A stretch of 9,056 nt of DNA from Acidobacteriaceae bacterium (GTDB taxonomy: Bacteria; Acidobacteriota; Terriglobia; Terriglobales; Acidobacteriaceae): the NCBI GenBank assembly GCA_030039895.1, contig JASHUR010000084.1:1-9056 (forward strand), read 5' to 3'. The notes below the pieces were generated by a model. It did not search any database, was not told the origin of the DNA, and saw nothing but the letters and a program-made list of their open reading frames with translations. Position 1 is the stretch's first letter; the number at the start of each line of letters is the position of its first letter. The position numbers were made by a program, and so were the translations under genes. Shown piece by piece: positions 5,440-9,056 of this stretch.

Positions 5440-7236
5440 ATGACCCTCTCGCGAATCACCCCCTGCCTTCTCGCCCTCTTGCTCTTCCCTGCGTTCACGC
5501 TCGCTCAGTCCACAGCCACGCCTGCTTCTGCAACCACCACCCTGCAGGTCAACAGCCGCATCGTCTATGTTGACGTCGTCGTTCATGACGCTTCCGGCCA
5601 TCTCGTGCATGGGCTCACAGAAAAAGACTTCAAGGTATCTGAAGACGGCAAGCAGCAGCAAATCGACTACTTCGTCGCGCACAGTTACGACCTCAACGCT
5701 CCCCACAAAATGCCTGTTTATCGGCCAAAGGGCGAGTACACGAACGTGCCTCAGAGCGGTCCGGCGGGCGCAGTCAACATTATTCTCTTCGATCTGGTAA
5801 ACACTGCGCCGCAGGACCAGCAGTATGCGCGCAAGCAGATGCTCAAGTTCCTCAAGGCCCTGCCGCCTGGTCAGCAGATAGCGCTCTTCGTGCTTTCCGA
5901 TCGCCTGCATCTCTATCAGAGCTTCACGGGAAGCTCCGACCTGCTTACCGCCGCCGCAAAAATGATCAACCCTAAAGATATGCAGCTCTATCAGTCGGAC
6001 TCCGAGCAGATGCATCAGATCGACGATCTCGGCAGAATGGAGAACGCCCTGGGAGGCCGCGACCCTGGCGGGTCCGTCCAGCATCTCGCTGACCTCCTGA
6101 CCTTCCAGAACGAGCAGGACGACGAGGTCCGCCAGCGCATCACGCTTTCCGCATTCGCGCAGATCGCGCACTCTGCCGCAGGGTACCCCGGGCGCAAGAA
6201 TCTCTACTGGCTTTCCGGCAGCTTTCCCTTCAGCGTCGCCCTGCAGTCGCAGTACAACATGACAGGCCCATTGCAGTTCAGCAATCTCGGAATGCCTGAA
6301 CTTCCCACACCCGATCTCAACGCCGTCAATGACACGGCAAAGCTCATTGCCAACTCGCAGATCGCCGTCTACCCCATTAGCGTGCTCGGCTTGCAAACTG
6401 GCGGAGTCGGCGTGGACGTCAGCGGCCAGTCAATGACAGATCAGAGCGGCACTCTCGGCCAGAACAATGGCAGCTATGGAAACGGCAGCGTCAACCACAC
6501 TATGGGAGACACTCTCGCCCAGCAGTTCTTCAATCGTAGTACCCTGCATGGAGCCATGGAAGACATTGCCTACCAAACAGGAGGCGAAGCAGTCTTCGGC
6601 TCAAATGACATCGCAGGCGCGCTCCGCCGCACCATGCAGGACGGCTCCAACTATTACACAGTCGCCTATGCCCCACAGGACCAGGATTGGAACGGCGCCT
6701 TCCGCAAGATCAACGTTGAAGTCCCCGGCTATCACTATTCGCTCACCTACCGCCGCGGCTACTTCGCCAACACGGAGGAAGTTAGTGACCAGGACACCGT
6801 CAAAGAACTCAATGAGGCCCTGCAGCCCGGCGCGCCGGAATCGACCCTGCTGCGGCTTAAAAGCACCGTAACGCTGCCCGATAAGACCAATCCCGATCTG
6901 GTCCTCGTCACCACCGTAGACCCATCTGGGGTCAGCCTCAGCACCGATGCCGCCGGCGACCGCAACGGCAAGCTTCTCGTGCTGCTCGTCGCCTTCGACA
7001 GAAGTACAGACGGCAAACCTGTTACTCAGCCCAACAGTCCGCCGCAGACCTCAGGTGCGTTGCATCTCGACTTCACACCCGCGCAATATCGATCCATCTT
7101 GAAGACCGGAATTAATTTCGCCCTCAAGCTTCCACTTAAGCCCGGCAACTATCAGTTGCGCCTAGGCGTCAGCGACATGAACAACCATCGTCTCGGTACG
7201 CTCGATATCCCGGTTACCGTTCCTGCGTCAACCTAG
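5440..7236 (+). CDS. Secreted VWFA-related protein of the acidobacterial type
   Basis: The 598-residue protein starts with a signal peptide (MTLSRITPCLLALLLFPAFTLAQ). It continues with a beta module containing IVYVDVVVHDASGHLVHGLTEKDF (about 41-64), typical of the acidobacterial VWFA-related family (TIGR03436-like). The VWA fold begins at VNIILFDLVNT (about 112-122). The usual metal-binding DxSxS reads D118-L-V-N-T, so two of its hydroxyl positions are altered or shifted; this variant form is common in the family as I recall it. A Gly/Ser/Asn-rich stretch lies near residues 320-357, followed by a conserved YYTVAYAP...YRRGYFA segment and a C-terminal beta-rich region of about 140 residues. ATG 5440 is chosen over an in-frame ATG at 5386 because it puts the signal peptide first and has AGGA at 5428-5431 with an 8-nt spacer. 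Proposed role: extracytoplasmic binding or adhesion; no partner is evident. Confidence 0.9.
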   Translation: MTLSRITPCLLALLLFPAFTLAQSTATPASATTTLQVNSRIVYVDVVVHDASGHLVHGLTEKDFKVSEDGKQQQIDYFVAHSYDLNAPHKMPVYRPKGEYTNVPQSGPAGAVNIILFDLVNTAPQDQQYARKQMLKFLKALPPGQQIALFVLSDRLHLYQSFTGSSDLLTAAAKMINPKDMQLYQSDSEQMHQIDDLGRMENALGGRDPGGSVQHLADLLTFQNEQDDEVRQRITLSAFAQIAHSAAGYPGRKNLYWLSGSFPFSVALQSQYNMTGPLQFSNLGMPELPTPDLNAVNDTAKLIANSQIAVYPISVLGLQTGGVGVDVSGQSMTDQSGTLGQNNGSYGNGSVNHTMGDTLAQQFFNRSTLHGAMEDIAYQTGGEAVFGSNDIAGALRRTMQDGSNYYTVAYAPQDQDWNGAFRKINVEVPGYHYSLTYRRGYFANTEEVSDQDTVKELNEALQPGAPESTLLRLKSTVTLPDKTNPDLVLVTTVDPSGVSLSTDAAGDRNGKLLVLLVAFDRSTDGKPVTQPNSPPQTSGALHLDFTPAQYRSILKTGINFALKLPLKPGNYQLRLGVSDMNNHRLGTLDIPVTVPAST

Positions 7237-7268
7237 CGTGCCTGGCTCTCCGGTCCTCCCGGCACGCT
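7235..7268. terminator. Hairpin between the two convergent VWA genes, likely shared terminator
   Basis: AGCGTGCC (7235-7242) pairs perfectly with GGCACGCT (7261-7268) around an 18-nt loop. It starts inside the TAG stop of the plus-strand gene and ends 10 bp before the stop codon of the minus-strand gene. No good T-tract follows on either side, so it is at best a weak or factor-assisted bidirectional terminator. Confidence 0.5.
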
Positions 7269-7278
7269 CGTCTATCTC

Positions 7279-8226
7279 CTAGCTCGTTGGCAGGTACACC
7301 AACTGAGGCGCTTCTGTCTTCACGCCCGGCATCACCAGTTTCACCTTGAGAGTCTCAATCTCCGCTTTCTTTACCGCCGGCGCCATGAAGTCCAGCTCGT
7401 ACTGATTGTCCAGCCGGGTGTGCAGCTCGCTCAAATAGGGAGCGAACTCCACCGGGTTCCCGAAGCCCTGGTAGTAGAACTGGCCGCCTGTTTGCTCTGT
7501 CAACATGCCCAGCAGGCTCTGCCCGCCGCTCGCGAAGAAGCCAATGTGGCTTACTATTCCCATGTCGTGCCAATAGATCGCGTCCACCACCACGCCATTG
7601 CGTACTGCATCGTGAATCGCTGCGCGAACATACGGATCTTCAGGATCGTACCGCACTTCGTACGGATCAATGCCGTCAGTAATTGCAAGCACTTCCCGGC
7701 GGTCAGCGGTATTTCGCGACGGCCAATGCTTTGCCAGCTCTGATATGCAGAAGTAGGGGCTCGCGCTGCTGCCCACCGTACCCCCGGGCAGATGCAGTGC
7801 GCGCAGGGCCAGCACCTTATTGGTAGTAAAAGGCTGCTCAAACACGGCACGGCCGTTAACCATGTAGGCAATCGCTACCTCAGTGGTCGGCGGCAGCGCC
7901 TTCACAAAGTTTGAAATATCTCCCATCTGCCGGCCCAGGCTATCGCGCGCTCCGCTGTCAATCAGGATCACCAGTTGCAGACCCGCACGGTCTCCGCGCA
8001 ATGGTGTTATGCTCTCCGGTTCGGCAGAACGCCCGTTTACGTGTATTTTTAGGTCGCTGGGCTGAATCGTCGGCGTTTCTTCCGAGTTGCGCGGCACAAC
8101 TGTAACGATGGTCTTCGCAACCGTCCCACCCGAAGATTGGGCCCACGCACTGCCCGGGGCGATAACAACGAAGAGCGAGAAAGCCGCAATCAACCCTGCT
8201 GCGGCAAAAAGTCGATAAAGCTTCAT
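7279..8226 (-). CDS. Short secreted VWA-like protein, acidobacterial VWFA-related group
   Basis: The 315-residue protein has a signal peptide (about 1-30, MKLYRLFAAAGLIAAF to SAWAQ). A short beta module follows (IQPSDLKIHVNGRSAEPESITPL), and then a VWA-like fold from about residue 83. The metal-site strand is VILIDSGARDS, where DxSxS is reduced to D90-S-G-A-R. ITDGIDPYE (182-190) supplies the second conserved D region. The tail (NQYELDFMAPA...KVKLVMPG) resembles the Y-x-L-x-F region that ends these domains. The frame is open upstream to 8487, but the ATG at 8226 is clearly the start: it gives the signal peptide at the N terminus and has AAGGAG (8239-8234) with a 7-nt spacer. It is about half the size of its convergent neighbour, lacking the C-terminal beta extension. 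It is probably an extracytoplasmic ligand-binding protein; function unknown. Confidence 0.85.
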   Translation of the reverse strand: MKLYRLFAAAGLIAAFSLFVVIAPGSAWAQSSGGTVAKTIVTVVPRNSEETPTIQPSDLKIHVNGRSAEPESITPLRGDRAGLQLVILIDSGARDSLGRQMGDISNFVKALPPTTEVAIAYMVNGRAVFEQPFTTNKVLALRALHLPGGTVGSSASPYFCISELAKHWPSRNTADRREVLAITDGIDPYEVRYDPEDPYVRAAIHDAVRNGVVVDAIYWHDMGIVSHIGFFASGGQSLLGMLTEQTGGQFYYQGFGNPVEFAPYLSELHTRLDNQYELDFMAPAVKKAEIETLKVKLVMPGVKTEAPQLVYLPTS

Positions 8227-8296
8227 TTTTCTTCTCCTTCGCATCTGCTGAAGCCACTTCAGGCTCCAGGCACAATGCTCTCTGTTCAAAGGAACA

Positions 8297-8409
8297 CGAA
8301 CAGATTCGGTATGTTGTTCTGACGCATTCCATCCAGCGAAAGATTCGGAAAGAAGAGCGCGAACAAAGTCCCTATATCTTCTGACGCATTCCATCCTATG
8401 AAAGATTCG
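8297..8409. repeat. Duplicated 31-nt sequence in the divergent VWA/cdsA promoter gap
   Basis: Positions 8317-8347 and 8379-8409 match in 28 of 31 bases; the three differences are clustered (AGC versus TAT, at 8334-8336 and 8396-8398). Shared parts are TTCTGACGCATTCCATCC and GAAAGATTCG. The similarity extends weakly leftwards to CGAACA words at 8297 and 8360, so the duplicated unit is about 50 nt with an offset of 62. A further AGATTCGG occurs at 8302-8309. The 62-nt offset is not a multiple of three, so the copies would be read in different frames, which argues against coding. Location between two divergent starts suggests duplicated regulator-binding sites or duplicated promoters. Confidence 0.75.
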
Positions 8410-8425
8410 CAATCGTGTATCCTCC

Positions 8426-9056
8426 ATGATGATGAAGCGCATACTTACGGCTCTGGTCCTCATTCCCCTGGTTCTGGTTTTGGTCATTAAGGGGCCCTAT
8501 TGGCTCATCACGCCGGTCGTTGCTCTGATCGCGGAACTCGCTCTGTGGGAATACCTCAACCTTGCAGACGCCTCAGGAGTAAGAACCCCGCGCGTCGCCT
8601 CTGCCATTGCCGTCGCCATTCTCTTCTACTTCACCTTCTGGCGGCCTGAGCTCATCGCTCCGCTTGCCGGAGCCATTACTCTCGCCTTGCTCATCATCTG
8701 TGCTTTCCGCTCCCCGCTTGACCGCGTTCTGCCCGACGCTGCATTCGCCATCTTTGGCATCCTCTATATCGGGCTCTCCCTGACCACTCTTCCGCTCCTC
8801 AGCCAGCAGGACAATGGCCCGTCGCTGCTCATCTTCCTCCTCTTCGTCGTCTGGTCGGGAGACATCCTCGCCCTTTACATTGGCCGGACTTGGGGACGCA
8901 GAAAGCTCGCTCCCGCTATCAGCCCCGGCAAAAGCTGGGAAGGCTCCATCGCTAGTATGGTGGGCAGTCTCATCATCGCCGGCCTGCTGTTCTGGTTCGC
9001 ACTCTTCCTTCAGGCGCACGGAATCATCACTCTTTCCTATCCGGGCTCCGTGCTTC
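8426..9056 (+). CDS. cdsA: Phosphatidate cytidylyltransferase (CDP-diacylglycerol synthase), N-terminal 210 codons; runs off the right edge
   Basis: CdsA joins CTP and phosphatidic acid to give CDP-diacylglycerol and pyrophosphate in the inner membrane, the branch point for bacterial phospholipids. The visible part is strongly hydrophobic, with segments near residues 5-20, 24-40, 58-72, 79-93, 105-125, 132-153 and 175-198. The family blocks WSGDILALYIGRTWGRRK (143-160) and APAISPGKSWEGS (162-174) are present, with D146 at the position of the conserved aspartate. The C-terminal signature (K-D with D-R-x-D) lies beyond the window, since the family is usually about 270 residues. Three tandem ATG codons at 8426, 8429 and 8432 could each start translation. 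The frame is closed by a TGA at 8399, and no ribosome binding site precedes any of them; the bases just upstream read TCCTCC. The gene is divergent from the VWA-like gene. Confidence 0.92.
   Translation, partial: MMMKRILTALVLIPLVLVLVIKGPYWLITPVVALIAELALWEYLNLADASGVRTPRVASAIAVAILFYFTFWRPELIAPLAGAITLALLIICAFRSPLDRVLPDAAFAIFGILYIGLSLTTLPLLSQQDNGPSLLIFLLFVVWSGDILALYIGRTWGRRKLAPAISPGKSWEGSIASMVGSLIIAGLLFWFALFLQAHGIITLSYPGSVL

Noticed and set aside
8227..8487. N-terminal extension of the minus-strand VWA gene (87 extra codons)
   Set aside because: It would bury the signal peptide, cover the non-coding duplication in two different frames and overlap the start of cdsA. AAGGAG with a 7-nt spacer marks the ATG at 8226.
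8573..9019. 148-codon minus-strand frame opposite cdsA
   Set aside because: Composition is dominated by E, G and D, the antisense image of a hydrophobic membrane protein, and the plus strand carries clear CdsA motifs.

Overview
The window looks like chromosomal DNA from an acidobacterium (Acidobacteriota, probably class Terriglobia). The clues are moderately high GC, C-ending codons, and two secreted proteins of the VWFA-related type that is especially common in that phylum. No transposase, integrase or phage gene is visible.

Layout. Positions 1-112 (minus) hold the first 37 codons of a gene leaving the left edge; it starts like a proteasome-type Ntn-hydrolase. From 113 to 1040 I see no credible protein gene. 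The left part (113-540) is A/C-rich on the plus strand with many AACCC words. The right part (541-1010) is a dense run of plus-sense stem-loops. Its centre (588-763) is a seven-unit hairpin array with a 24-26 nt period. Each unit has an outer stem of its own sequence, a small internal loop, a short inner stem and a tetraloop, which is GNRA in six of seven units. This is the most unusual thing in the window and I propose it is part of an undescribed structured non-coding RNA. A two-gene ABC exporter operon follows on the minus strand (ATPase 2572-1787, permease 1787-1041, TGATG overlap). Divergent from it is a secreted GH3 glycosidase with a PA14 insert (2701-5259), closed by a clear intrinsic terminator. 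Next is a secreted VWFA-related protein (5440-7236). It converges, across a shared hairpin, on a second and shorter VWA-like secreted protein on the minus strand (8226-7279). The right edge holds the first 210 codons of cdsA (CDP-diacylglycerol synthase, plus strand from 8426). It is divergent from the second VWA gene across a 199-bp gap that contains a duplicated 31-nt sequence.

How the genes relate. Only the ABC pair is a convincing operon. The GH3 enzyme, the two VWA-like proteins and cdsA each appear to be separate transcription units. The GH3 enzyme and both VWA-like proteins carry Sec-type signal peptides and so act outside the cytoplasm. CdsA is an inner-membrane lipid-synthesis enzyme. 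The sequence shows no direct functional link between the structured-RNA candidate and its neighbours.
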